The notes under the pieces are model-generated. The model was not told where the DNA came from and did no database searches. It worked only from the letters and a program-made list of their open reading frames with translations. DNA of 5,684 nt, taken from NCBI GenBank assembly GCA_023424275.1, contig JAFAED010000228.1:1-5684 (forward strand), written 5' to 3'. The position numbers and the translations under genes are program-made. Shown here piece after piece: positions 1-5,684 of the stretch (positions are counted from its first letter, which is position 1; the number at the start of each line of letters is the position of its first letter). The DNA is from Pseudomonadota bacterium. Its GTDB lineage: Bacteria > Pseudomonadota > Alphaproteobacteria > Sphingomonadales > Sphingomonadaceae.

Positions 1-1
1 C

Positions 2-91
2 AGCTTCCTCGAAGCCGTGTCGATCGCCCCCCTTGCCGGCCGCGCGCTCGACGAGCAGGCCGCGTGGATTCGTGATATCGTCAGCGCATGA
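2..91 (+). CDS. C-terminal end of an unidentified upstream gene (partial)
   Basis: The reading frame is open from the window edge and ends at TGA (89-91), giving a 29-residue tail that begins SFLEAVSIAPLAG and ends WIRDIVSA. The stop overlaps the next gene's ATG as ATGA, the usual sign of a coupled operon, and codon use matches the genes downstream. The tail looks like an ordinary soluble, partly helical C-terminus with no motif. I do not recognise the family. In Bacillus the partner of PaiB is the polyamine acetyltransferase PaiA, but nothing in this tail supports that identity. Confidence 0.65.
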   Translation, partial: SFLEAVSIAPLAGRALDEQAAWIRDIVSA

Positions 92-666
92 CCGCCCTGT
101 ACGACCCGCGCGATCCCGCCGACATACGGCAGCTGATCGCCGAATATCCGCTCGCCTGGCTCGTGTCGCGCGACTTCCACGCCAGCCCGCTGCCGCTGAT
201 TGCCGAGACCGATACGAACGGCGACGTCGTCGCGCTGTTCGGTCACTGCGCTCTGCGCAACACGCTCGTTGGCGATTTCCGGTCAGATCCGCGCGGGCTC
301 GTGCTGTTCAATGGACCCGCCGGCTATGTCCCGACGACATTGCTGTCGAAACCCGACTGGGCGCCGACCTGGAATTATGCCGTGCTGCGTTTCAGGGTCG
401 AGGTCGAGTTCGTCGGCGACGAAACGCGCGATGCGATCGAGCAGCTCGTGGCGAAGATGGAGGGTGGCGCCTGGTCGACATCCAGCCTCGGCCCACGTTA
501 TGAAAAGATGCTCGACCAGATCTTCGCCTTTCGCGCCCATGTCCGCTCGGTCGAACACAGCTTCAAGCTGGGACAGGACGAAAGCGCGCAGGGCTTTTCG
601 GAGATCGTCGCCGGCCATGGCGACCGGACGCTCGTGCAATGGATGGAAGGACAGACCCGACGGTGA
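88..666 (+). CDS. paiB: PaiB-family FMN-binding protein (putative negative transcriptional regulator)
   Basis: The product has 192 residues, slightly shorter than Bacillus PaiB (about 207). The family has an FMN-binding split-barrel fold; Bacillus PaiB was described as a negative regulator of sporulation and degradative-enzyme genes, but the biochemical role of most members is unproven. Visible family landmarks, in order, are the N-terminal helix leading into YPLAWLVS (20-27), SPLPLI (33-38), the GH-x-ALRN segment (52-58), FNGPAGYVP (74-82, matching the family's GPHAYISP), the hallmark PTWNYAV (93-99), and the C-terminal SFKLGQDES block (158-166). The ATG overlaps the upstream stop and no clear Shine-Dalgarno precedes it, so translation is probably coupled. 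Its own stop overlaps the next gene's GTG start. Family membership is secure; orthology to Bacillus PaiB and DNA binding are not shown, and a flavin-dependent enzyme role is possible. Confidence 0.88.
   Translation: MTALYDPRDPADIRQLIAEYPLAWLVSRDFHASPLPLIAETDTNGDVVALFGHCALRNTLVGDFRSDPRGLVLFNGPAGYVPTTLLSKPDWAPTWNYAVLRFRVEVEFVGDETRDAIEQLVAKMEGGAWSTSSLGPRYEKMLDQIFAFRAHVRSVEHSFKLGQDESAQGFSEIVAGHGDRTLVQWMEGQTRR
645..651 (+). promoter_or_regulatory. Ribosome binding site for the GTG start at 663
   Basis: GGAAGGA lies inside the 3' end of the PaiB-family gene, 11 bases before GTG (663-665). The in-frame ATG at 639 lies upstream of this site and so cannot use it. The purine run therefore favours the GTG start, which also matches the N-terminus of known acetylpolyamine amidohydrolases. 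Confidence 0.5.
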
Positions 667-1670
667 AGCTTTTCTTCGACGAACGACAGACGGCGCACGC
701 ACCGCTGCGCGAACTGCATAATGGCGACTGGGTGCCCTATGCCGAAAATATCGAGCGCCCGCGCTCGATCGCCCGGCAATTTACCGATTGGCAGCCGGTG
801 CGCGATTTCGGCATGGCCCCGCTGCTCGCGGTGCACGACGCCGATTATCTGGCCTTCCTCGAACGCGCGCATCGCGACTGGCTCGCCGCAGGACGCAGCG
901 GCGACGCGATCGGCTACACCTTCCCGGTCCGGCGGCGGCGCCCGCTGGCATTCGGGCGCATCGACGCCGATCTCGGCGCGTACAGCTATGACGCCGGGAC
1001 GCCGATCGCGGCGGGAACCTGGGAATCGGCCTATTGGTCGGCGCAGGGCGCGCTGACCGCGCTGGACCATCTGGCGGCAAGCGGCGAGGCTCACGCCTTC
1101 GCGCTCTGCCGCCCACCCGGCCACCACGCCGGGCGCGACTATATGGGCGGCTATTGCTACCTCAATAACGCCGCCATCGCGGCGCGCGAGGCGCATAATC
1201 GCGGCCTCGGCCCCGTGGCGGTACTCGACATCGATTATCACCACGGCAATGGCACGCAGGACATCTTCTACGGTGATCCGGACGTTTTCTTTTGCTCGAT
1301 CCACGCCGATCCGCGTACCGATTATCCCTTTTACTGGGGGCACGCCGACGAAACCGGCGAGGATGCGGGACAAGGCAGCACGCTCAACCTTCCCCTGCCC
1401 CGCGGCACCGACGGGCAAAGCTATGCGCCCGCGCTCGACACCGCGCTCGCCGCCATTTCGGACTGGGGCGCGAAATTCCTCATCCTGTCGTTTGGCGCCG
1501 ATACGCACAGCAGCGACCCGATTTCGAGCTTTGCGCTCGAACGCGAGGATTATGTCGTTCTGGCCGGCAAGATTGCCGCGCTCGGCGTTCCGACGCTGAT
1601 CGTGATGGAGGGCGGCTATGCCGTCGGCGATCTCGGGCTGAACGTCGCCGCTTTTCTGTCCGGCTTCTGA
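663..1670 (+). CDS. Histone deacetylase-fold acetylpolyamine amidohydrolase-like zinc hydrolase
   Basis: This is predicted to be a cytosolic zinc enzyme that removes acetyl groups from acetylated amines, probably acetylpolyamines such as acetylputrescine. With the GTG start it has 335 residues; Mycoplana ramosa acetylpolyamine amidohydrolase (APAH) has about 341. Visible motifs (GTG numbering) are SFPVRR-like FPVRRRRP (87-94), GTWES (118-122), CRPPGHHAG with the paired active-site histidines H154/H155, GGYCYLNNAA (162-171), DIDYHHGNGTQD with zinc ligands D191 and H193, SFGADT with zinc ligand D280, and MEGGY with the catalytic-type tyrosine Y319. All sit four residues before the equivalent M. 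ramosa positions as I remember them, so the catalytic set is complete. GTG was chosen over ATG 639 because VKLFFDER aligns with the family N-terminus, GTG overlaps the previous stop as GTGA, and a ribosome site fits it. Substrate is uncertain: a gate glutamate of APAH appears to be glycine here. Class II HDAC-like amidohydrolase is the alternative. Confidence 0.93.
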   Translation: MKLFFDERQTAHAPLRELHNGDWVPYAENIERPRSIARQFTDWQPVRDFGMAPLLAVHDADYLAFLERAHRDWLAAGRSGDAIGYTFPVRRRRPLAFGRIDADLGAYSYDAGTPIAAGTWESAYWSAQGALTALDHLAASGEAHAFALCRPPGHHAGRDYMGGYCYLNNAAIAAREAHNRGLGPVAVLDIDYHHGNGTQDIFYGDPDVFFCSIHADPRTDYPFYWGHADETGEDAGQGSTLNLPLPRGTDGQSYAPALDTALAAISDWGAKFLILSFGADTHSSDPISSFALEREDYVVLAGKIAALGVPTLIVMEGGYAVGDLGLNVAAFLSGF

Positions 1671-1675
1671 AAACG

Positions 1676-1718
1676 AAAAAGGGGCCGCCCCGCTCGACCG
1701 GGCGGGGCGGCCCCTTTT
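1676..1718. terminator. Bidirectional rho-independent terminator between convergent genes
   Basis: A perfect 12-bp GC-only stem pairs GGGGCCGCCCCG (1681-1692) with CGGGGCGGCCCC (1703-1714) around a 10-base loop that can close further by a C-G and a T-G pair. An A tract (1676-1680) precedes the stem and TTTT (1715-1718) follows it, so each strand reads a hairpin followed by a T run. It starts six bases after the plus-strand deacetylase stop and ends eight bases before the last base of the minus-strand receptor gene (1726). It should end transcription from both sides. Confidence 0.93.
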
Positions 1719-1725
1719 CGCATGC

Positions 1726-3915
1726 TCAGTTCAGGCTGAACCGGACGCTCGCACCGATCGTGCGCGGGCGCGCGACCGATCCCGCGAACGAGAAGGGTGC
1801 GTTCAGGATGCCGTACTGGTTGAACAGATTCTTTGCGAACAGGCCGACCTCGATCCGTTCGTTCACCGTCAGCGACGCATTGAGGTCGATCAGGTGGAAA
1901 TCCCCCTTTTCCAGCGTTGCGCCGAACGCCACCGGCGCGCTCGACATATAGCGGTGCGACAGGCCGATGCGCGGTTTCAGCGGCGAATCGGGCAAGGTCA
2001 GGTCGATCGAGTTCGACAATATCCATTCGGACGCACCGGGCAGGCGCGACCCCTTGGCATAGCCGCCGCCGGGCGCGAAGCTGTCGGGCAACAGCGACGA
2101 CAGCCGCGCATCATTGTATGAGACGTTCGAGGTGAAGCTGAGCCCACGCGTCGGGCGCATCGTCAGGCTCAGTTCGACCCCGTCGATGTTCGCCCCGGCA
2201 CCGTTCACCGTGTAGGCGCGGGTGTCGGGGGTGAAGAGGCGCGCCTGGATATTGCCCCAATCGATGTGATAGGCGGTGAGATCGACCGACAACGTACCGT
2301 CGATCAGGTCGAAGCGCGTACCGACTTCATAGTTTTTCGTCGTGTCGCTGCCGAACGACTGCGGCAGGTCGGGATAGGGCAACGCAAAGACGTTGAGCCC
2401 GCCGATGCGGAAGCCCTCCGAATAGAGCGCATAGACCATGAAATCGTCGTTAGGCTTGTAGGTGAGCGATGCCTTGGGAATGAAATCCGACTGCTTGTCC
2501 GCCGCCGGCGCATAGTCGAACGCCGGGACCAGATCGATATTCGGCGCCAGCGTTGCCTCCGCGCGCGTTCGATATTCGAACACACGGCCACCGAGGGTCA
2601 GCGTCAACTGGTCGACGATGTCATAGCTGACTTCGCCGAAAATCGCCTTTTCGGTGACATGGTTGCGATAGGTCGAGCGGCTGGTGAAATCGTCGGGCGT
2701 GATCACGCTGCTCGGCTGACCGCCGAATTCGCCGGGGTTCGCATCGACATAGTCGGCGATGCCTTCCAGCCGCAGGCGATCGTTACCATAGCCCTTGAGG
2801 CGCGTGTAATTGGCGCCGAGCAGCCAGCGGAACCGCCCCCCGTCGGGCGAGGCAAGACGGATTTCGCCATAGCGGGTGTTCGAATTGCCGAAGCCGATGC
2901 CGACGAGCGGCGTGTCGGTACGCCCATCGAAGACGCCGAGACCATAGTCGAACAACGAGCTGGCCTTCTTCTTCGTATAGCTGCCGACCGCGGTCAGCGT
3001 CGCGAAACCCAGGTCCTGCTCGACGCGCAGGCTGTGCATCTGGAAGTCGCTGTCCTGATATTCGCGCTCGGTGTTCGGGCGCGTATAGTTGCGAACGCCG
3101 GGAATGATGAAGACATAGGTCTGATCGTCGAGATCATATTCCTGATACATGCTGAGCGCCGAAATGCGGGTCGTTTCGGTCGGGGTGAAGACGATCGACC
3201 CGCGCAGGCCGCGGACCCGCAAATCATTGCTGCCCTTGTCGCCGATGCCGGGGCTGTTCAGATAGCCAGCGTCGACGCGCTGAAGCGCCACGAGGCGCAC
3301 CGCGAGCTTGTCGGTCACCAGCGGGGCGTTGACCATGCCCTTCACCGCATAGCTCGCCTCGCCCGCGCGCTTGGTGGTCGATACCATGCCCTCGAAACCC
3401 GCGTCGAATTTCGACGGGTCAGCCTCGTTCACGACATAGTTGATCGCGCCGCCCAGCGACGAGGATCCGAACAGCGTGCCCTGCGGCCAGCGCAGCACTT
3501 CGACGCGGCTGATGTCGAAGGCATCGACATCGGGAATGACGAGCGGGAAGCCCGGTTCGCCAAGCGGCAGTTCGTTGAGATAATAGCCCGTCGTCGTCTG
3601 GTTCGCCTCATGATAGGTCGTCGAAGAGATACCGCGGATAACGACTTCGGAATTGCCCGGCTGGTAATCGTTGAACACCACGCCCGGAACGCGGGTGATA
3701 TAATCGGAGAGGCTCTGGGCGTTGAGTTTCTGCAAGGTCGCTTCGCTGACCGCCGTAACCGAACCGCTGACGTCGCGCACCGACTGTTCGCGCTTTGCTG
3801 CGGTGACGACGATTTCGCTGTCGTCGACCTCCTGCGCCAGCGCGCCCGACGCCTGTCCCAGCGCCAGGATCGAAATGCCACACGCCGCGACGCGCCTGAA
3901 CGATGCAAACCCCAT
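1726..3915 (-). CDS. TonB-dependent outer-membrane receptor
   Basis: A complete 729-residue receptor, within the usual family range. It imports a scarce substrate across the outer membrane using TonB/ExbB/ExbD energy. Residues 1-27 form a signal peptide (basic FRR, a hydrophobic core, and ALA before Q28). A TonB box EIVVTAA (34-40) follows. The plug domain covers about 44-165, with SLSDYITRVPGVV (68-80), VVIRGISS (91-98), GYYLNELPLG (110-119), and VEVLRWPQGTLFGSSSLGGAINYV (starting at 138). The rest is a beta barrel rich in alternating aromatic strands, with family-typical YALYSEGFRIGG, KNYEVGTR, NIDGVELSL and GLFAKNLFNQYG near the end. The last strand ends VRFSLN, not with the usual terminal phenylalanine. 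The plug has tryptophan where most relatives have glycine (R-G-P-Q-G-T). ATG at 3915 is supported by a strong ribosome site. No adjacent TonB, FecR or sigma factor is seen, and the ligand (siderophore, cobalamin, sugar, peptide or other) cannot be read from the sequence. Confidence 0.95.
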   Translation of the reverse strand: MGFASFRRVAACGISILALGQASGALAQEVDDSEIVVTAAKREQSVRDVSGSVTAVSEATLQKLNAQSLSDYITRVPGVVFNDYQPGNSEVVIRGISSTTYHEANQTTTGYYLNELPLGEPGFPLVIPDVDAFDISRVEVLRWPQGTLFGSSSLGGAINYVVNEADPSKFDAGFEGMVSTTKRAGEASYAVKGMVNAPLVTDKLAVRLVALQRVDAGYLNSPGIGDKGSNDLRVRGLRGSIVFTPTETTRISALSMYQEYDLDDQTYVFIIPGVRNYTRPNTEREYQDSDFQMHSLRVEQDLGFATLTAVGSYTKKKASSLFDYGLGVFDGRTDTPLVGIGFGNSNTRYGEIRLASPDGGRFRWLLGANYTRLKGYGNDRLRLEGIADYVDANPGEFGGQPSSVITPDDFTSRSTYRNHVTEKAIFGEVSYDIVDQLTLTLGGRVFEYRTRAEATLAPNIDLVPAFDYAPAADKQSDFIPKASLTYKPNDDFMVYALYSEGFRIGGLNVFALPYPDLPQSFGSDTTKNYEVGTRFDLIDGTLSVDLTAYHIDWGNIQARLFTPDTRAYTVNGAGANIDGVELSLTMRPTRGLSFTSNVSYNDARLSSLLPDSFAPGGGYAKGSRLPGASEWILSNSIDLTLPDSPLKPRIGLSHRYMSSAPVAFGATLEKGDFHLIDLNASLTVNERIEVGLFAKNLFNQYGILNAPFSFAGSVARPRTIGASVRFSLN

Positions 3916-3920
3916 TTTTG

Positions 3921-3927
3921 CCTCCCT
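3921..3927 (-). promoter_or_regulatory. Ribosome binding site of the TonB-dependent receptor
   Basis: On the minus strand AGGGAGG ends five bases before the ATG (3915-3913). It is a near-ideal Shine-Dalgarno sequence and fixes the receptor start, giving a full signal peptide. Confidence 0.85.
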
Positions 3928-3975
3928 AATTGATAATGCCTATTGGTAAGAAAATCCGATGCTCAAGCTATCACG

Positions 3976-4012
3976 CGAAACTGGCGTGTCGGCGATGGTC
4001 GGGCCAGTTTCG
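3976..4012. repeat. Perfect 10-bp inverted repeat with 17-base spacer
   Basis: CGAAACTGGC (3976-3985) is the exact reverse complement of GCCAGTTTCG (4003-4012), separated by 17 bases. The arm centres are 27 bases apart, which could suit either a dimeric regulator or a small hairpin in the receptor leader transcript, depending on the start site. There is no T run, so it is not a typical terminator. Confidence 0.55.
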
Positions 4013-4029
4013 AGCCGGATCGGGCCAGT
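3999..4029. repeat. 10-bp tandem direct repeat on a 21-base period
   Basis: TCGGGCCAGT occurs at 3999-4008 and again at 4020-4029. The 21-base start-to-start distance is two helical turns, so both copies face the same side of the DNA, as in sites for cooperative protein binding. The first copy overlaps the right arm of the inverted repeat. Confidence 0.5.
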
Positions 4030-4160
4030 GCGTCGACACGCGAAAGCGCGGTTTCGAGCGGGCCTGCGGTCAATTTGCCCGATCGGTGGATTGGGCGGCC
4101 TGATCGGCGCAGTAAGCCAATTGCGGCGACATACACTGGACGCAACATCCGCGTCGGGCG

Positions 4161-4168
4161 AGAGAGGG
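4161..4168 (+). promoter_or_regulatory. Ribosome binding site supporting the peptidase start at 4173
   Basis: AGAGAGGG ends four bases before ATG 4173. A second purine patch, GGAGA at 4198-4202, is six bases from ATG 4209 and could drive an alternative shorter start. The upstream start is favoured because only it includes the twin-arginine motif. Confidence 0.55.
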
Positions 4169-4172
4169 TCGC

Positions 4173-5684
4173 ATGCAGCACATCGAGAACAAGGGTCGGA
4201 GAATGTTTATGAGCAGCGTAGCGATGAGCGCTTTCCTGCTAGGCAATCGCGCGGCCTGGGCGGCGGAAAAGAGCGCCGCCGGCCGCTGGCCCCGGGTCGC
4301 GCCGCCGCAATCGCCGCGCATCTCGCATATCATCGATCAATTGGGCCGACAGCGTGACGACGCCTATAGCTGGATGAAATTTATCCCGGCCAGCGGCGAA
4401 CGCACGCGCGACAACCTGCCCGCAGCCGTCGGCACGATGCTGAACGCCGAAAACGCCTATGCCGATGCGATGTTCGCCCCGCTTGCGGAGGAACGCGCAA
4501 AGTTGCTCGACGCCATGCTCGCGCGGGCGTCGGGCGACATGGCGGCCCCCGCGCTCGAAAGGGACGGTTGGGATTATGGTTCGGCGCGTCCCGCAGGCGC
4601 GGCGCATGCGATCTACACGCGCAGCCGGAAAGGCGAAAAGCCCGAACAACTGGTCGACGAGGCCGAACGCGCGAAGGGCCAACCTTATTTCCGCAGCACC
4701 GCGCATCAGCCGAGCCCCGACCACCGCTATTTCGCCTGGGCGGAGGACGTCGTCGGCAACGACCGCCACCGCATCATCGTCCGCGACAATCAGAGCGGCG
4801 AGATGCGCACGATCGTCGACAAGGATGCCTATGGTTATGGCGGGGTCGTCTTCAGCCCTTCGTCGCGCTGGCTGTTCTGGATCTGGCGCGACGCGCGCAA
4901 CCGCCCCACGCGCCTCTATCGCACGTCGGTCGACGGCAAGATCACCGATCTCGTCTATGAGGAACAGGATCCGGCGATCTTCATGCAGGTCAAGCGCACC
5001 GCGGCCGATGGCTTCGTCGCGCTGACCCTCGCCGGCCCCGAAACCGCCGAAGTCCGGCTGGTCCCGGCCGCCGACGAAACCGCCACGCCCGCCGTCGTCT
5101 GGCCGCGCAAGGTCGGCGTACGGTATGAGATCGACGAATGGAACGGCGGGCTGATCGCGCTCACCGACGCCGACAATGCGTTCGACATGACGCTGCTCAG
5201 CCTCGATCCCAAGGATTTCCATACGCTGGCAACGCTTGTCCCGCATCGGGCGGGAACCCCGATCCTTCAGATTCAGCCCTTTGCGACGGCGCTGGTCCTG
5301 CTCGAGCGCGTCGACGGTCTTCACCGCCTCGTCATTCGGCACCCCGACGGATCGGAGCGGACCGTCGCCTTCGACGATCCGGCCTATGCGATCGAACTGC
5401 CGCCCGAACAAAGCTATGCCGCACCGTCGGTGATGATCGTCCACCAGTCGCCCAAATCGCCGCGCCGCTGGATCCGCATCGACCTTGCCACCGGCAAGCA
5501 GAGCGTCGTCCAGCAACTGGCGGTCGCGAACTTCGATCCCGACGATTATGAGGTCGAGCGCCTGCTCGCCCCTGCGCCCGACGGCGAACTGGTGCCGATC
5601 ACGCAGTTGTCGCGCCGCGGCGCGCCAAAGGACGGCCAGGCGCCCCTGCTCCAATATGGCTATGGCTCCTATGGTGTGCCGAGC
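4173..5684 (+). CDS. Exported oligopeptidase B-like S9A serine peptidase (5' part, truncated by window end)
   Basis: The frame is open for 504 codons to the last base of the window. Oligopeptidase B cleaves short peptides after Arg or Lys, using a beta-propeller that restricts access to an alpha/beta-hydrolase domain. Residues 1-30 look like a twin-arginine signal: GRRMFM (8-13), a hydrophobic stretch SSVAMSAFLLG (14-24), and an AWA-A cleavage site (28-31). Then come DDAYSWMK (62-69, family DDYYWLRD), MLNAENAYADAM (89-100), and propeller blades with QPYF (170-173), HQPSPDHRYFAWAED (178-192), LVYEEQD (260-266), TAEVRLV (291-297), VAFDDPAYAIEL (398-409), FDPDDYEVERL (454-464) and PLLQYGYGSYG (491-501), the entry to the catalytic domain. 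The catalytic Ser, Asp and His lie beyond the window, so activity cannot be judged. ATG 4173 was chosen for the signal and ribosome site; 4203 and 4209 are alternatives. It is divergent from the receptor gene. Canonical oligopeptidase B is cytosolic, so export is notable. Another S9A prolyl-oligopeptidase-type specificity is possible. Confidence 0.92.
   Translation, partial: MQHIENKGRRMFMSSVAMSAFLLGNRAAWAAEKSAAGRWPRVAPPQSPRISHIIDQLGRQRDDAYSWMKFIPASGERTRDNLPAAVGTMLNAENAYADAMFAPLAEERAKLLDAMLARASGDMAAPALERDGWDYGSARPAGAAHAIYTRSRKGEKPEQLVDEAERAKGQPYFRSTAHQPSPDHRYFAWAEDVVGNDRHRIIVRDNQSGEMRTIVDKDAYGYGGVVFSPSSRWLFWIWRDARNRPTRLYRTSVDGKITDLVYEEQDPAIFMQVKRTAADGFVALTLAGPETAEVRLVPAADETATPAVVWPRKVGVRYEIDEWNGGLIALTDADNAFDMTLLSLDPKDFHTLATLVPHRAGTPILQIQPFATALVLLERVDGLHRLVIRHPDGSERTVAFDDPAYAIELPPEQSYAAPSVMIVHQSPKSPRRWIRIDLATGKQSVVQQLAVANFDPDDYEVERLLAPAPDGELVPITQLSRRGAPKDGQAPLLQYGYGSYGVPS

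Larger units (their letters stand above)
3972..4059. promoter_or_regulatory. Repeat-rich candidate operator region between divergent genes
   Basis: The 257-base gap between the receptor and peptidase starts carries several exact short repeats within about 90 bases: CACGCGAAA at 3972-3980 and 4037-4045, TCGGGCCAGT at 3999-4008 and 4020-4029, and GTTTCGAGC at 4007-4015 and 4051-4059. An inverted pair, described separately, overlaps them. Its position between divergently transcribed genes suggests regulator binding. I see no convincing -35/-10 pair for either gene, and the regulator is unknown. High GC raises the chance of coincidental repeats, but four overlapping exact matches of 9-10 bases in this length is notable. 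Confidence 0.4.

Noticed and set aside
498..1508. A 336-codon open frame on the minus strand, opposite the deacetylase
   Set aside because: It overlaps the plus-strand gene with all catalytic motifs intact. The antisense translation has no recognisable fold or ribosome site.
2266..3933. A 555-codon open frame on the plus strand, antisense to the receptor gene
   Set aside because: The minus-strand frame encodes an unmistakable TonB-dependent receptor with signal peptide and ribosome site. The antisense product is rich in Arg, Ala and Ile with no domain, as expected from mirror codons in high-GC DNA.
3931..3950. Fur-box-like TGATAATGCCTATTGG upstream of the receptor
   Set aside because: Only the first hexamer (GATAAT) matches the Fur consensus and the rest does not continue the repeat, so iron control cannot be claimed from it.
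4110..4150. Possible promoter for the peptidase (TACACT at 4133-4138; TTGCGG at 4121-4126)
   Set aside because: The two elements are not spaced as a -35/-10 pair, and no good partner hexamer lies at 16-18 bases from either.
3943..4357. Small open frames across the intergenic region on both strands
   Set aside because: Several frames are open here simply because the DNA is GC-rich. None has a convincing ribosome site or recognisable product, and they run into the peptidase gene out of frame.
4239..5654. A 471-codon open frame on the minus strand, opposite the peptidase
   Set aside because: The plus strand shows continuous similarity to oligopeptidase B through this whole stretch. The minus product is Arg/Asp/Gly-rich low-complexity sequence without family motifs.

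Overview
The DNA is GC-rich, with alphaproteobacterial codon use (many GCG, CGC, GAT and TAT codons), a TonB-dependent receptor of the kind abundant in sphingomonads, and an exported S9 peptidase. I infer a member of the Sphingomonadales (Sphingopyxis, Sphingomonas or a relative). This rests on protein style and composition only; no marker gene is present.

Layout. (1) Bases 1-1670, plus strand: the last 29 codons of an unidentified gene, a PaiB-family FMN-binding split-barrel protein (88-666), and a histone-deacetylase-fold amidohydrolase closely resembling acetylpolyamine amidohydrolase (663-1670). Both junctions are four-base start/stop overlaps (ATGA and GTGA), so this is almost certainly one translationally coupled operon. 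(2) Bases 1676-1718: a strong rho-independent terminator flanked by an A tract and a T tract. It sits between convergent genes and can serve both. (3) Bases 1726-3915, minus strand: a complete 729-residue TonB-dependent outer-membrane receptor. (4) Bases 3916-4172: a divergent intergenic region with a cluster of short direct and inverted repeats, a candidate operator. (5) Bases 4173-5684, plus strand: the first 504 codons of an oligopeptidase B-like (S9A) serine peptidase with an apparent twin-arginine signal peptide. It is cut by the window edge before the catalytic serine.

How the genes may work together. The first operon pairs a PaiB-family protein with an acetylpolyamine-type deacetylase, suggesting acetylated polyamines or related N-acetyl amines. 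The divergent receptor and peptidase share a control region and may form an uptake and peptide-cleavage pair at the envelope. Both links are inferences from gene order. The families are ordinary ones; I found no clear sign of a new system, mobile element, RNA gene or CRISPR array. The most useful leads are the repeat cluster at 3972-4059, altered substrate-gate positions in the deacetylase, and the predicted Tat export of an oligopeptidase B-like enzyme.
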